Assembly: GCA_029782365.1 (NCBI GenBank)
Contig: JAKOUW010000160.1
Coordinates: 186,001-250,000, forward strand
Source of the DNA: Chloroflexota bacterium
GTDB lineage: Bacteria > Chloroflexota > Anaerolineae > Anaerolineales > UBA4823
Length of the DNA stretch: 64,000 bases
Direction of reading: 5' to 3'
Shown: positions 18,985-28,264 of the stretch, piece after piece
How positions within the stretch are numbered: position 1 is the first letter of the stretch
How the letters are laid out: each line of letters starts with the position of its first letter
The notes under the pieces: model-generated
Database searches by the model: none
What the model was told of the DNA's origin: nothing
The model's input: only the letters and a program-made list of their open reading frames with translations
Translations under genes and position numbers: made by a program

Positions 18985-21072
18985 TTAATTCAAAGGCAGG
19001 TGCGCCCGGACCCGTGTGCCCCCTTGCGGCAGCGCCTCAATCACACAGGTTCCACCCAGCTCCGCAGCGCGCTCGCACATCGAATTCATACCAACTCCCG
19101 GCTGGAGGTTTTCAGGCAAGCCCAGGCCATCATCACATAACTCCACCTGCAACTTATTGTCGAATATCGTTATGGAAACCTGGCATTTTAGACCGTGGCT
19201 GTGCCGGACGATATTCGTCAGGGCTTCCATTGTGATGCGGTAGGCTGCGACTTCGACCGCAGCAGGTAAAGGGGGAAGAGTCTCAGTCACATCCCACTGG
19301 ATAATTAATCCATCTTTTCTTTCAATCTGCCTGCCATATTCCTGGACGGCACCAATCAAACCGAACTCGTCGAGTGCTGGTGGGCGCAAATCGCTTACCA
19401 GGCGGCGTATATCCGCAATAGCAGACTGGCTCCTAGAGCGCAAATCCAACAGCAAGGTTTCTGCCGCTGCGGGATCCCGTGACACCAGAGTGTGGGCAAT
19501 GTCAAGATTTAGCTTCAAGCTGGCTAATTGTGGGCCAAGTTCATCGTGCAGATCCCGGCGCAGGCGGCGGCGCTCTTCTTCCCGACTTTTGACTAACTCC
19601 TCACGAGATCGTTGTAAGTCTTGAGTCAGAAGGACGGTACGGGCGGCGACACCAATATGGCTGGCTATATCTTTTAATAGGCGCCTCTCTGACGGCGTGA
19701 ACGACTCGTCTGAAGAACGCGCGGCTAGCCTGAGCTGCCCAACAGTTTCACCCTGGTAGATCAAGGGCAGTTGGATCTGCTCTTCTTTGATCAGTCCATA
19801 ACTCGCCGCGATCCTGAAATCGCCCTCCTGCTTCATTGTAATGGCAACATACGGCAATTTGAGTGCCTGAGCAACGGTCTCTACAACCAATGGAAGGGTA
19901 GCATCCGGCGACAGGGAACCCTCGAGCCTGCGGCTGAGTTTGGCCAGGACTGTATAGGGATCATCTCGTTCGCCGTACATCAGGCGGTTGATCAGGCGCT
20001 GCAACCTTTCTCGCAAGGGATGAACCAGAATTGCTGCTAAACCGGTTGCAAACAGAGAAACGAACAAATTGCTGCCGGCCTGGAAGAGGACTCCCAGCAC
20101 TCCCACCGCCAGGCCGTAAAGCGCAGCCACTCCAACTGTGAGGGCGGTGTATACCAGGGTGCGGTTGATGATAACGTCGATATCGTAAAGATGGTGCCGC
20201 AGTATAGCTATCGCTGCAGCGATAGCTATACCCAAGACACCCAGGTCGGCAACAACAATGTTGATTTCATTCTTCCAAGGGATGTCTGGCCAGATCAACC
20301 AGGCCAGTGAACTCAAAGCGAGGAGGAGCACATACACTCCAACAGCGTAAACCAACCATTTCATCTGTTTCCGCACGATACCAGTCGAACGGCGAAAGCG
20401 CACCATGAAAGCAGCCAAGGAGCCGAAAAATCCAATGGTAAGGAGCAAAGAGCAAATATTGATCAGTTTATTAAGAATGGGCAAAGCTTCTGGGATGCCA
20501 TAGGGGTTGGCCGGCTGACCCAATATAGGACCCGGATGGAACATTACCGCCAAGACAGTTAACGCCAGCCCGAGAGCAGCAGACCAGCCCACGAAATGCC
20601 AGCCAGGGGAGAGGAGACGACCGTCCGGAAAAAGAAGCAGCACAAATGTCATTGGTAGGATTACGGCCGGAATCCACAACCAGGAGCCGAGCCAAAGAGC
20701 CCAATTATAAAGAGTAGAGGAAGGGGTGCTGTAATTGAACAGACCAGCCGCCAGAGCAACCAGAGCATAAAGGATACCAACCGTCACAAACATCCAACCG
20801 ATCGGATTGCGTGGGTGGCGGGAAGCAACCAGCGCTCCAATAACTGCAAAGCCGGTGGTGATAAATGGGGTGAGGGTCTGGTGGGTGAGGATCGAGCGGT
20901 AGTTGCCGCTGGCCGCCGCTGCGTAGATGGTCACCCCGAGTGCGATGATTGCTAGCAAGATAGAGATCACTGCCAGGATCCGGGCCAGGCCTCCTATCTG
21001 CCCTTCTTCCAGCAATAAGCGATATTTTCCATTATCAATTGCGGCTCTTCTCATCTTGTAATTATAGGTCAT
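18985..21072 (-). CDS. NarX-type sensor histidine kinase, multi-TM with GAF-like domain
   Basis: A 695-aa membrane kinase. The N-terminal 300 residues hold about eight to nine hydrophobic segments. A GAF-like region follows (LSRRLEGSLSPDATLPLVVE, then SERRLLKDIASHIGVAART). The HisKA_3 phosphoacceptor is EEERRRLRRDLHDELGPQLA, with His in the RDLHDELG motif. The HATPase part shows LTNIVRHSHG (N box) and CDDGLGLP (G1). The start may be ATG 21072 or ATG 21054; neither has a strong ribosome site. It is transcribed with the NarL-type regulator. Confidence 0.92.
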   Translation of the reverse strand: MTYNYKMRRAAIDNGKYRLLLEEGQIGGLARILAVISILLAIIALGVTIYAAAASGNYRSILTHQTLTPFITTGFAVIGALVASRHPRNPIGWMFVTVGILYALVALAAGLFNYSTPSSTLYNWALWLGSWLWIPAVILPMTFVLLLFPDGRLLSPGWHFVGWSAALGLALTVLAVMFHPGPILGQPANPYGIPEALPILNKLINICSLLLTIGFFGSLAAFMVRFRRSTGIVRKQMKWLVYAVGVYVLLLALSSLAWLIWPDIPWKNEINIVVADLGVLGIAIAAAIAILRHHLYDIDVIINRTLVYTALTVGVAALYGLAVGVLGVLFQAGSNLFVSLFATGLAAILVHPLRERLQRLINRLMYGERDDPYTVLAKLSRRLEGSLSPDATLPLVVETVAQALKLPYVAITMKQEGDFRIAASYGLIKEEQIQLPLIYQGETVGQLRLAARSSDESFTPSERRLLKDIASHIGVAARTVLLTQDLQRSREELVKSREEERRRLRRDLHDELGPQLASLKLNLDIAHTLVSRDPAAAETLLLDLRSRSQSAIADIRRLVSDLRPPALDEFGLIGAVQEYGRQIERKDGLIIQWDVTETLPPLPAAVEVAAYRITMEALTNIVRHSHGLKCQVSITIFDNKLQVELCDDGLGLPENLQPGVGMNSMCERAAELGGTCVIEALPQGGTRVRAHLPLN

Positions 21073-21150
21073 ATTTGTCGCAAAATATTCCCATTTTATA
21101 CCTTCATGCGATTGGGGCTATATTTCCGATGACCGGGCCAGTTTTCTGAG

Positions 21151-21705
21151 TCAGAGGGAAGCGCCAATCCACATAAAAGCCAGCGCGAGAATGATGCCGA
21201 AGATGGAAGAACCAAGTTGGCCTGCCTCAGGCGGGAGGAACTCTGCGATGAAGAAATCGAAGAAGAAGCCAGCCATAGCAGCAAGCAGCAAAATTCCAGC
21301 CAGGCGTGGAAAGACGCCCGCGCGAATTGTTGCGATCCCTGTCAGGAGTAAGCCCAACGTAAGCGCAATCCCCAGCAAAAATACTACCGGGTTTTCACCA
21401 GAGGCTGTCTTGAGTGAAGGATAAAGGATGGGAGTTGCCGCTATGACGACCAGCAGAAGCACTCCAGTTTGAAGCAGTGCAAAACCTGTCAGACCTAGCC
21501 ATCCCGATGCATCTGCCTGCCTGGCATACATGGCTGGCAAGGACAAGAGTAAAAATATCGCTGAAAGCAGAAGCAGAAGACTGACACCTGGTGAGAAGAT
21601 CTGGTTAACCACAGGTTTTAGCGATATGATAACGACAACGATCCCGAGAAGGGCTGCACCAAGGATCAACAATATTCCACTCCAACGAAATGCGACCTCA
21701 GACAT
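21151..21705 (-). CDS. Membrane protein of unknown function
   Basis: A protein of about 184 aa with six hydrophobic segments. I choose ATG 21705 (MSEVAFRWSGILLILGAALL) because GAAAGGATAG precedes it; the open frame extends upstream, but that part overlaps the previous gene and lacks membrane character. DUF4386-like in general layout. It is last in the operon that starts at 23564. Confidence 0.68.
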   Translation of the reverse strand: MSEVAFRWSGILLILGAALLGIVVVIISLKPVVNQIFSPGVSLLLLLSAIFLLLSLPAMYARQADASGWLGLTGFALLQTGVLLLVVIAATPILYPSLKTASGENPVVFLLGIALTLGLLLTGIATIRAGVFPRLAGILLLAAMAGFFFDFFIAEFLPPEAGQLGSSIFGIILALAFMWIGASL

Positions 21706-21799
21706 ATGTGCTATCCTTTCTTTCACGATTGTAAATATTTTCGAAAACGAGATGTCAGTTCGCCCTGTGAGTGCGATGTGTGTTCCGATTGGATGTCCC

Positions 21800-22186
21800 C
21801 TAGGAAAACAAATTCCAGGCAAGGATCATCAAGACGATCTGGATCAGGCCGACAGGCGGGCCAAACGGAAGTTCAAAGCCGTACCAGAAGATCGTGCTGA
21901 TGGCGAGAAGAATGAGTTGGAGAACCGGGCCGTCCATTCTAAGGCGCCACGTCCAATAGGCAGCGAGGAGTTTGAGGAGACTGATTGTCACGAAGACGAT
22001 GCCTGCGACCATGAGAGCGTTGATCCCTAAGGCTTCGAAGGGGCCGCTGAGTGCTCGGAAGCCGAAGGTCATCGGAAGCTCTCGATGAATCAAAGCATGT
22101 CTCAAGATGGGCAGGATTCCGAAGGCCCAGCCCAAGGCGTCGATAAGGATAAAGATGGTGAGTGCTGTGATGAGCGGACTCCTCAC
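21800..22186 (-). CDS. Small membrane protein
   Basis: 128 aa with four hydrophobic segments (LITALTIFILIDALGWAFGI, ALMVAGIVFVTISLLKLLAA, LQLILLAISTIFWYGF, VGLIQIVLMILAW). Its ATG overlaps the stop of the upstream gene (ATGA), so it is translationally coupled. No recognised family. Confidence 0.72.
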   Translation of the reverse strand: MRSPLITALTIFILIDALGWAFGILPILRHALIHRELPMTFGFRALSGPFEALGINALMVAGIVFVTISLLKLLAAYWTWRLRMDGPVLQLILLAISTIFWYGFELPFGPPVGLIQIVLMILAWNLFS

Positions 22187-22530
22187 CGGACACCTCCTAC
22201 GAAAGGGCGGCCCAACTGTGATTTATCGTTTATCTGGCAGGACAGGTTCAGGGAGCCATAGGCCATGATCGTTCCGCTGATCATCAGGGGAATATGAAAG
22301 CCATAATCAATGATAAGGAGATTTTGGAAGCCGAAACTGGTTGTGTCCGGTAAGTTGATGTGTGGCCACCAGGCGATCAGCAAGACGGCGATGCTCATAT
22401 TCCGTGTCCATCCTAACAGCGGAATCCCTTTTGTGATCATGCTGACAATCGGCCAGATTACAAATCCCAACCAAAAGGCCGGAGTGGAGAAAAACCGGGT
22501 TATGATGAAGATTTTCACCCATGTTCTCAT
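22183..22530 (-). CDS. Small membrane protein
   Basis: 115 aa with about three to four hydrophobic segments (TPAFWLGFVIWPIVSMITKG, MSIAVLLIAWWPHINL, HIPLMISGTIMAYGSL). Its ATG overlaps the stop of the PPOX-like gene, and its stop overlaps the next start, so the three genes form a tightly coupled operon. Function unknown. Confidence 0.72.
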   Translation of the reverse strand: MRTWVKIFIITRFFSTPAFWLGFVIWPIVSMITKGIPLLGWTRNMSIAVLLIAWWPHINLPDTTSFGFQNLLIIDYGFHIPLMISGTIMAYGSLNLSCQINDKSQLGRPFVGGVR

Positions 22531-23564
22531 TTTATCGATTTCCTGTTGTTGTCAGCCACTCGCGCTCTCGGAGTGGGACGGACATTGGGAAGCGGGCGAG
22601 CTTCCTTTTCCAATTGGAGCGAAAGCTGCTTACGAAAGTCTAATAGCATGCGTGTCAATTTCACGGATCCCAAGCCGCGATCGTCTGTTGTTCCACCGAA
22701 GCCGACTACTTTCTCTGGAATCAGCCTACCGGCTGCGTCAAAGTGCCCGCGGATGAGAAAGGCATCATTGGCCGAATAATTGCCAACCAGGCGGTGATAG
22801 GTCAGGCAGGCGGGCGCTCCTTCGGTTGTCAGAATCTCTGTTTCGAGCACAATCTGATCTTGCCCTAGTGTTGCCTGGACACGGGTCATGGCTGGCCAAC
22901 CTGTTCTATCGATATAAGCCAGGACGGGTGGACGCGTGTAGTGAGGCAGCCACGCGAATACCTCCTGAGGAAGATCGATTCCTGGTTCGGGTGAAAAGGA
23001 GACAGGGCAGATTGCGGTGCGAATTTGATCTGGAGGTATCTGCCCACGCTTCCAAACAAATTCCTTCCGGGGCTGCACCTCGATCCAGATGCGGGCCAGA
23101 TAGCCAACCATGAGCTGCCGCAGGCCCGGCGTACGCACCATCAGACGAAACGTCAACGGCCCCTTACGCAGGAGTTGATCGACGTACCGTTCTGTATTCC
23201 GCTGCAGATCTTGATCGAACACCTCGGCGAGCCCTTGCACGAGTACAAATGGATCACCATCTGAACGCCCGCTTGCGGTCGGATCGGAGAATAGGGCAGC
23301 CACACGCGGATTTCGCTGGGCATTGCGAGCCTTGGTTGGGTATACATATCCTGTGCTGAAATTCAAGCGCTCATCTTTGAATTCCGGTGCAAGCGGCCAG
23401 CAAACCGGGGAACCATCGCGAGCCAGGGTAGCGACCTCGGCGACACGGTAGGAGTTGATTATGTCTGATCGGGCCAGCGAACGTGGAACAAAGTTATCGG
23501 ACTCTTTACTCGTTGGCAAATCTGCCTCACTCCAATCGGTTTGCCTCGTTTCCAACTTGGACAT
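22527..23564 (-). CDS. Pyridoxamine 5'-phosphate oxidase-like (split-barrel) protein
   Basis: 345 aa. The N-terminal part is a flavin-binding split barrel: EVATLARDGSPVCWPLAPEF, then GYVYPTKARNAQRNPRVAAL and DPFVLVQGLAEVFDQD, the pattern of PPOX-family proteins that bind FMN or F420. The C-terminal 140 residues are another domain of unknown type (VFAWLPHYTRPPVLAYIDR onward), possibly a second barrel. TAGGAGG stands before ATG 23564. It leads an operon with three membrane proteins; a redox step on a membrane-bound substrate is possible but unproven. Confidence 0.78.
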   Translation of the reverse strand: MSKLETRQTDWSEADLPTSKESDNFVPRSLARSDIINSYRVAEVATLARDGSPVCWPLAPEFKDERLNFSTGYVYPTKARNAQRNPRVAALFSDPTASGRSDGDPFVLVQGLAEVFDQDLQRNTERYVDQLLRKGPLTFRLMVRTPGLRQLMVGYLARIWIEVQPRKEFVWKRGQIPPDQIRTAICPVSFSPEPGIDLPQEVFAWLPHYTRPPVLAYIDRTGWPAMTRVQATLGQDQIVLETEILTTEGAPACLTYHRLVGNYSANDAFLIRGHFDAAGRLIPEKVVGFGGTTDDRGLGSVKLTRMLLDFRKQLSLQLEKEARPLPNVRPTPRARVADNNRKSIK

Positions 23565-23574
23565 AGCTTACCTC

Positions 23575-23967
23575 CTAATTGAATCGGTCAACATATTTGA
23601 TGACGAATGAATGCTTCCCAGGTTGAAAGGCAGTTCCTCCAAATGATCGCCGTAATCTGCCGAAAACCAAATCTATCCATCCCAGCTCAGCCGAGCTTTC
23701 GCCAGGGAAGGCACTGACAGCGATGCTCTTGACGATCCCACCAACGAGCCCAGCGGGACGCCAGGTGTTGCCGGTATCCTGCGATTGCAGAACGACCTGC
23801 CCTTGTGTTTTTGTGTAGATGAGATGAGGGTAACGTGGATCAGCGGTCAGACAGCGCACATCTAGATCAGTGATTGGCTGTTCAACCAGCCAGATGTCAA
23901 TTGCTGCCGATTCGGCGGGAGCACGCCCGTTATTTATGACTCTGATCAATAAGTTCGCATTCATCAC
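23575..23967 (-). pseudogene. Decayed beta-propeller (BNR/YCF48-like) fragment
   Basis: An open frame of 130 aa whose middle part (LTADPRYPHLIYTKTQGQVV, then SQDTGNTWRPAGL) matches the blade pattern of sialidase/BNR or YCF48-like propellers, but only about one blade is left. After about residue 85 the meaningful pattern jumps to another frame (FSADYGDHLEELP), while the open frame gives low-complexity tail sequence. It is therefore probably a truncated, frameshifted relic. It lies 10 nt upstream of the PPOX-like gene, so transcription may still pass through. Confidence 0.5.
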
Positions 23968-23985
23968 TATTAATGTAAATGAAAA

Positions 23986-24009
23986 CCAGTCCCATTGTCA
24001 TGGGACTGG
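23986..24009. terminator. Perfect 9-bp hairpin, terminator-like
   Basis: CCAGTCCCA (23986-23994), loop TTGTCA, TGGGACTGG (24001-24009). On the minus strand TTTTC follows it, so it could end a minus transcript or protect the start of the operon at 23967. The rest of 23968-24199 is AT-rich with no gene seen. Confidence 0.45.
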
Positions 24010-24199
24010 AATACTAATTAATTTAGATAATTACTACTATATTTTATAAGATTGGTACGATTTCGATATAGATTTCCGTATTCTATTCCACTTGATGGCC
24101 GGCTTTTTGATTCTTCCAAAAGGCTGGCGGGAGAAAAAAGACATGGAAACTCAAACATCAGCCACCCAACTTTAGGGAGCCTGGAATGCCAGGAACTAT

Positions 24200-24664
24200 T
24201 TGACTGTGTTCGAAGTCGCGGGATGGGCACGCGTTCACCCTAAAACTGTATACCGCTCGATCCGGGAAGGCAGGCTTGAAGCCATTCAATTTGGGCCGTG
24301 TACTTTTCGTGTTTCGGAAGATGCGATTGCCCAATTCTTGCGGCAGACTGGATATGAAAAGCCTTTATCTGTCATAACGGAGACAGGCATGAACATTCAA
24401 CCAACGCGCCCCCAGATGGTTATAGGCCAGCTTCAGCTAGGCATGTCCAGGGCGTCTTTCGATAACTGGGTCAAAGTCCGCCCGGATTACGAACTGCTCT
24501 ACACCATCCTGGATGGTCTGCATAAGGATGGGGATCTACGGTGTTGGATACATCTGTTGGAGGCGCAAGAGAATATAATTGACACACAGGCCTGGATCGG
24601 ACATGAAGGCACCGGTGTCAAAATGTCGTGTTTCAAAGATAGGGTTCTCCCGCACATTTCGTGA
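24200..24664 (+). CDS. Excisionase-like helix-turn-helix protein
   Basis: 154 aa from TTG 24200 (GTG 24206 is the alternative; a stop lies upstream). The first 60 residues are an HTH_17/excisionase domain: LTVFEVAGWARVHPKTVYRS, then IREGRLEAIQFG, with the wing ending RVSEDAIAQFL. The C-terminal 90 residues (VIGQLQLGMSRASFDNWVKV, then HKDGDLRCWIHLLEAQEN) are not recognised. Its place next to a decayed transposase suggests part of a mobile element or of a lost phage/plasmid module. Confidence 0.7.
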   Translation: MTVFEVAGWARVHPKTVYRSIREGRLEAIQFGPCTFRVSEDAIAQFLRQTGYEKPLSVITETGMNIQPTRPQMVIGQLQLGMSRASFDNWVKVRPDYELLYTILDGLHKDGDLRCWIHLLEAQENIIDTQAWIGHEGTGVKMSCFKDRVLPHIS

Positions 24665-24713
24665 ATCGTGATCGGAAATTCCGACAAATATCTTGAGTCC
24701 GGTTGAACACCGA

Positions 24714-26256
24714 TCAGCCGTTATACATCACACGCTGCCTGAGTAAATCGAGATTGGCGCGTGCTTGCATTTGGCGTTTGATGAGTTTTAGCCGATTGAT
24801 CTGCCCTTCAACCTGCCCATTGCTCAGAGGATGAGACAGGGCCATTTTCACAGCACCATAATCCCTTCTCAAGCCGATGGCGAAGTTGCGCATACCGCCT
24901 GCAAGGCATTGTTCGGCTCGGGATAACCAGCCATCGAATTCACTTGCAAGCTGCTCTTGGACTATTTCCTGGAAGCTTTGCGCCAGCTCATATGCATTTT
25001 TCACCTGATCCAACGCTTGGCAAAAGTGCTGGACAAGCTTTTTCTCTTCATCGTCCAATTTCTCTTTGGGCTTTCCAAGCAGGAAAGCAGCTTTTGATGG
25101 CGGCAGCTTAGGAACTGGAGCTGGCGGAGCTTCATGCGGATGTCGGTGGCTGCAAGTCGGCCCACGTAATTCAGCCACATAGCGACCAATCGATGGTAAG
25201 AGCCTCGATAGCCAATACTGCGCAGTTCACGAAATAATTGCTTCGACCCCCGAGCGCCTTCATCCCATCGTTTCCCGATATACTGCTCGAAACCAATTGT
25301 TTTATGGGTTGTTCGGACTTGCTTTGTTAGAGGCTCTGCAAGATGAACATAGTTCATAACGGTGTTGACATTCACTCCCACAGACCCAGACTGGCAGATA
25401 TGGCTGGTGCTTCAGGCTGTTTGGCCATTGGAGGTGGTTCCTTGGGGGCGTTTTCTGATGTTGAGGATACCTTTGGCTCCTGTGATAGCTTGAGAATGCC
25501 TGGGTTGTGCTGAACGATTTGCCTGAGCACATCGCTTAAATTCACCAGCAAGTGGAAACGATCCGCGATCTGATTTGCATTGGGGGCTCCCTGTTTTACG
25601 CCCTCCGAATAACTGCCCGAACGGTCTCGGGTGATGATTTCAACGCCCGGATGTGCTTTGAGCCACTTTTTGAGCACATCACTGGTGCGATCTGGCAAGA
25701 GATCAACGATAGCACGCCGCTCCAAATCAACCAGGATGGTGCCACACCTGCACCCTTTTTTCATTGCCCAATCATCGACCCCCAAATATCTGGGTGTAGG
25801 ACAATCATCTTGTAGGGCATCCCGAATAATCCGCAACAGCGTATTTGGTGAAAGCTGTCCGTAGTGAAGCTTCTTCACCATTCTTGCCCCTCCTTCGCCG
25901 CCTGATTCAAAATCAATCTCCCGCAAGGCTCGATAAAGCTGGTTAGTCCTGCGTGCATACCGAATGGTTAAATCTCGTATCTGCTCAGCAAAAGCCACGC
26001 GCTCGCAATCTGATCCTGTGCAGAAAAACCGGCGAATATCCAGGTGCAAAATCACTTTCCTGGCGCCGAAAGGCAAATCTGCCACTGTGCGAACGTAACC
26101 ACTATACACTTTGGAGCTTTCGTGATGACACTGTGGACATCGTGCGGACGATCTGGTTGACGAGGTGCTTACCGTAATACAGTCAGGGTCAATTTCTGTA
26201 TCCAAAACCCGCAAATCGAACTCACTCAAAAACTCGGCCAAAAGATTCTGATGCAT
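24714..26256 (-). mobile_element. ISL3-family insertion sequence, transposase broken by two frameshifts
   Basis: The transposase is spread over three frames. Frame 1 (start near 26256, MHQNLLAEFLSEFDLRVLD) has the zinc-ribbon (RCPQCHHESSKVYSGYVRTV) and the DDE core (RYLGVDDWAMKKG, IITRDRSGSYSEGV, QIADRFHLLVNL) and ends near 25380 inside the HTH segment AISASLG. Frame 2 goes on (VNVNTVMNYVHLAEPLTKQV) to about 25180. Frame 3 carries the C-terminal helicase-like tail to 24714 (HPLSNGQVEGQINRLKLIKR). It cannot make an active transposase. Terminal repeats are not clear; GAGTCCGGTTGAACACCGAT near 24693 and the reverse complement of the stretch near 26295-26310 are weakly similar. Confidence 0.85.
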
Positions 26257-26423
26257 GATGCTACCTGGGCGCAAAGTGTAGCATCGTTTTAGCACCGACC
26301 CTGAATTTTTAAACCCCCCTCAGGTGGCCAGTATTCCGCTGAGGGTCAAGACGATAACTTTCGGTTTCATTCAACACTTCCCTGTGATTTCTTCAATCAG
26401 TCTTACGCTTTGTCATTTCTACC

Positions 26424-26441
26424 AAGTAGTAGTCTGTCAAA
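26424..26441. repeat. Left 18-bp inverted repeat around the MtrA-like/ArsR cassette
   Basis: AAGTAGTAGTCTGTCAAA here matches the reverse complement of 28260-28277 at 16 of 18 positions. An 11-mer TCTACCAAGTA also occurs at 26418 and again at 28140. The pair brackets the MtrA-like gene, its ArsR gene and an IS630 relic. Confidence 0.6.
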
Positions 26442-26509
26442 CCTGAATCTTTCATTTGCTAATGAATTCGGGTTGCATCATGTGTCATTTCCAAAACTTG
26501 TAAGAAACT

Positions 26510-27640
26510 CTATGCAGCATCCTGGAGATAAGTTAATCCCGATTTGAGAGAAAGTTCCGCTTTCATAAACTCTTTCCCTAAGTAGGCGGCATGACTCATT
26601 TCAGTTACCCAGCCTTCTTCAATTATTTTTAGATAGAGAGCACGCGGAGAACTGCTTTCCAACGTACGAAGCAAGCGATTATCATACGCATAATGCTCTA
26701 CGTGAATGATCCCCTGTTCGATCATTGGATAAATCACAAAGTACCCGGCTGGATCCAGCTTGACGGGATGGTTATCATCATCAATGATGAGGGTTAGGGC
26801 GGCGACTGCCGCCGATGGCGAACTGCTGCAGGCAGTCCCCGAACAGCCGCAAGGGGCAACCTCAACGGGCTCCTCAGTTGCCTGTTGAGCCAGGTTTTGA
26901 ATGAGATCTGCGATCCGATCGATATCCTCACAGCCGATCAGGTTCACTATTTTTACCTGTTTGCGAAATGCTTCAATATCTTCAGCGGTTACATTCTTCA
27001 GCACGGGTCGTTTCCCTTGCGACCCGATCACCCGGCCTGTTGGATCAATGCCGTTTTCAGCTAACGCCTGTAATGTTTGCCCACTCTGATGGCCAGCAGT
27101 ATCAATACCTGCGATGATCAGAAAACGAAGATGTGGATTAGCAATAATATTCTTAACCAGTTTATCAATTCCAATATTTTCGGTCTCTAACTTACCCACG
27201 ATCGCCAGTCCTTGCGGTTGACGGTCTGCTATCTGTTTTGGGAGATCCAAAGAGGCTAACGTTACAACGGCTACCGGTAAAGTTGGATCCATAACCAGAT
27301 AATCTCCGACTATTGGAGGCCAGGCTTCGCTATTCACCTGAATTTCACAGCTCAAACCGAAGGATTCCGCCACTTGTGGAAACGCGTTCGTAAAAGCATT
27401 TTGTGCGGAGCCTGCGAAACAATGATCACAGCCCAGGCAACTGTAACGAACCGGTTTCATCTTGAGCAGCCAACCTGGCATACCTGTTTTAAACGCAGCC
27501 CCCTCTTGTGAAGGTAATTGAGAGATGACTTGGTTAATTTGGTCTAGTGTTTCTTGCATACAACCGCATTGTTGACACTTTGTCAGGTCGATACCTGAGG
27601 CAATTTCCTGAAGGGCTTGGGTCTGTTCTGCAATAGACAT
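26510..27640 (-). CDS. MtrA-like corrinoid protein with Cys-rich N-terminus and DUF4346-like C-terminus
   Basis: 376 aa. The central region (about 105-255) matches tetrahydromethanopterin S-methyltransferase subunit A: VGKLETENIGIDKLVKNIIA, then NPHLRFLIIAGIDTAGHQSG, NGIDPTGRVIGSQ and FRKQVKIVNLIG. His184 (AGHQSG) is at the place of the MtrA His that binds cobalt of the corrinoid. The N-terminus has Cys22, 25, 27 and Cys68, 71, 74 (CQQCGC; CLGCDHC), enough for an Fe-S cluster. The C-terminal 110 residues look like DUF4346, after a Cys-rich linker CGCSGTAC. No other Mtr subunit is present, so it is not a methanogen-type pump. The ArsR regulator upstream suggests metal(loid) or corrinoid-linked methyl transfer. 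Family firm, role unknown. Confidence 0.85.
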   Translation of the reverse strand: MSIAEQTQALQEIASGIDLTKCQQCGCMQETLDQINQVISQLPSQEGAAFKTGMPGWLLKMKPVRYSCLGCDHCFAGSAQNAFTNAFPQVAESFGLSCEIQVNSEAWPPIVGDYLVMDPTLPVAVVTLASLDLPKQIADRQPQGLAIVGKLETENIGIDKLVKNIIANPHLRFLIIAGIDTAGHQSGQTLQALAENGIDPTGRVIGSQGKRPVLKNVTAEDIEAFRKQVKIVNLIGCEDIDRIADLIQNLAQQATEEPVEVAPCGCSGTACSSSPSAAVAALTLIIDDDNHPVKLDPAGYFVIYPMIEQGIIHVEHYAYDNRLLRTLESSSPRALYLKIIEEGWVTEMSHAAYLGKEFMKAELSLKSGLTYLQDAA

Positions 27641-27704
27641 AGAGGACGATCCTTTATTTTTATGAAAATCAGAAATGGGTCAAAGGAATAGCGAAAAGTA
27701 CAGA

Positions 27705-28064
27705 TCAAATTCCACTATTCTCATCACAACTCGATGAATCGGTGCTACACATATCTTCTCTTGTACGAATCTGGGTACATTGGTAAATGCCTCGTGCGAC
27801 TTCTGATAAAAGCTGATCCGCCAGAACCAGAAGCTGGCTTACCCGTTCACCATTTAGGCGGTATTGTGCAAAACGTCCTTGCTGCTCGATGACAACTATT
27901 CCACAATCGCGCAAACATCCTAAATTGTTTGAAACATAGGATTGCGTTAAACCGGTCCGATTAACAATCTCCGAGACAGTCAGCGGGTTGTTGCGAAGCG
28001 TTTCAAGTATCGCGAGACGCGATGCATCAGAAAAGCCGCGAAATAGCTTCGCTTTGAGATAAAC
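27705..28064 (-). CDS. ArsR/SmtB-family regulator, start codon not canonical
   Basis: About 120 aa: LFRGFSDASRLAILETLRNN, then TVSEIVNRTGLTQSYVSNNL and GCLRDCGIVVIEQQGRFAQY form the winged helix of CmtR/SmtB-like repressors. Cys in LRDCG and near the end (IYQCTQI, and CSTDSSSC) are candidate metal ligands. The homologous frame reaches 28064, well upstream of the first standard start at 27914, which would delete half the HTH. AAAGGAG at about 28067-28073 would place initiation near GTT/CTC codons, so either an unusual start is used or the start was mutated. It is divergent from nothing and upstream of the MtrA-like gene on the same strand. Confidence 0.75.
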   Translation of the reverse strand, partial: VYLKAKLFRGFSDASRLAILETLRNNPLTVSEIVNRTGLTQSYVSNNLGCLRDCGIVVIEQQGRFAQYRLNGERVSQLLVLADQLLSEVARGIYQCTQIRTREDMCSTDSSSCDENSGI

Positions 28065-28083
28065 TGCTCCTTTTATATCAACG

Positions 28084-28106
28084 TATCAGCATATAATGAT
28101 ATTATA
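28084..28106 (-). promoter_or_regulatory. ArsR promoter and operator candidate
   Basis: TATAAT on the minus strand (28106-28101) is a perfect -10 box. TATCA-N8-TGATA (28084-28101) is an inverted repeat of the size used by ArsR/SmtB dimers, right between the -10 and the ribosome site. Confidence 0.5.
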
Positions 28107-28123
28107 CTACAAATACAAGTAAC

Positions 28124-28264
28124 GTATCCCAAGTAACTGTCTACCAAGTACGGAAAGCCTATATTGAACAAGGGTTGGAAAAAGCGCTCAACCGAAAAAA
28201 GCCAGACCACCCAAAGCCAATACGGATAAAGTTAAAAAGTCTCTACCCTAAGATTGATTTTTGA
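28124..28264 (+). pseudogene. IS630-family transposase relic
   Basis: A short plus-strand frame up to TGA 28262-28264 encodes VTVYQVRKAYIEQGLEKALN followed by RKKPDHPKP, the characteristic helix-turn-helix end of IS630/Tc1-type transposases (RVRKRFVEEGLEAALNRK type). The catalytic DDE part is absent. The stop overlaps the right inverted repeat. Confidence 0.7.

Noticed and set aside
24690..26310. Terminal inverted repeats of the ISL3 element
   Set aside because: The best candidates agree at only about 11 of 19 positions with a gap, too weak to set element ends.
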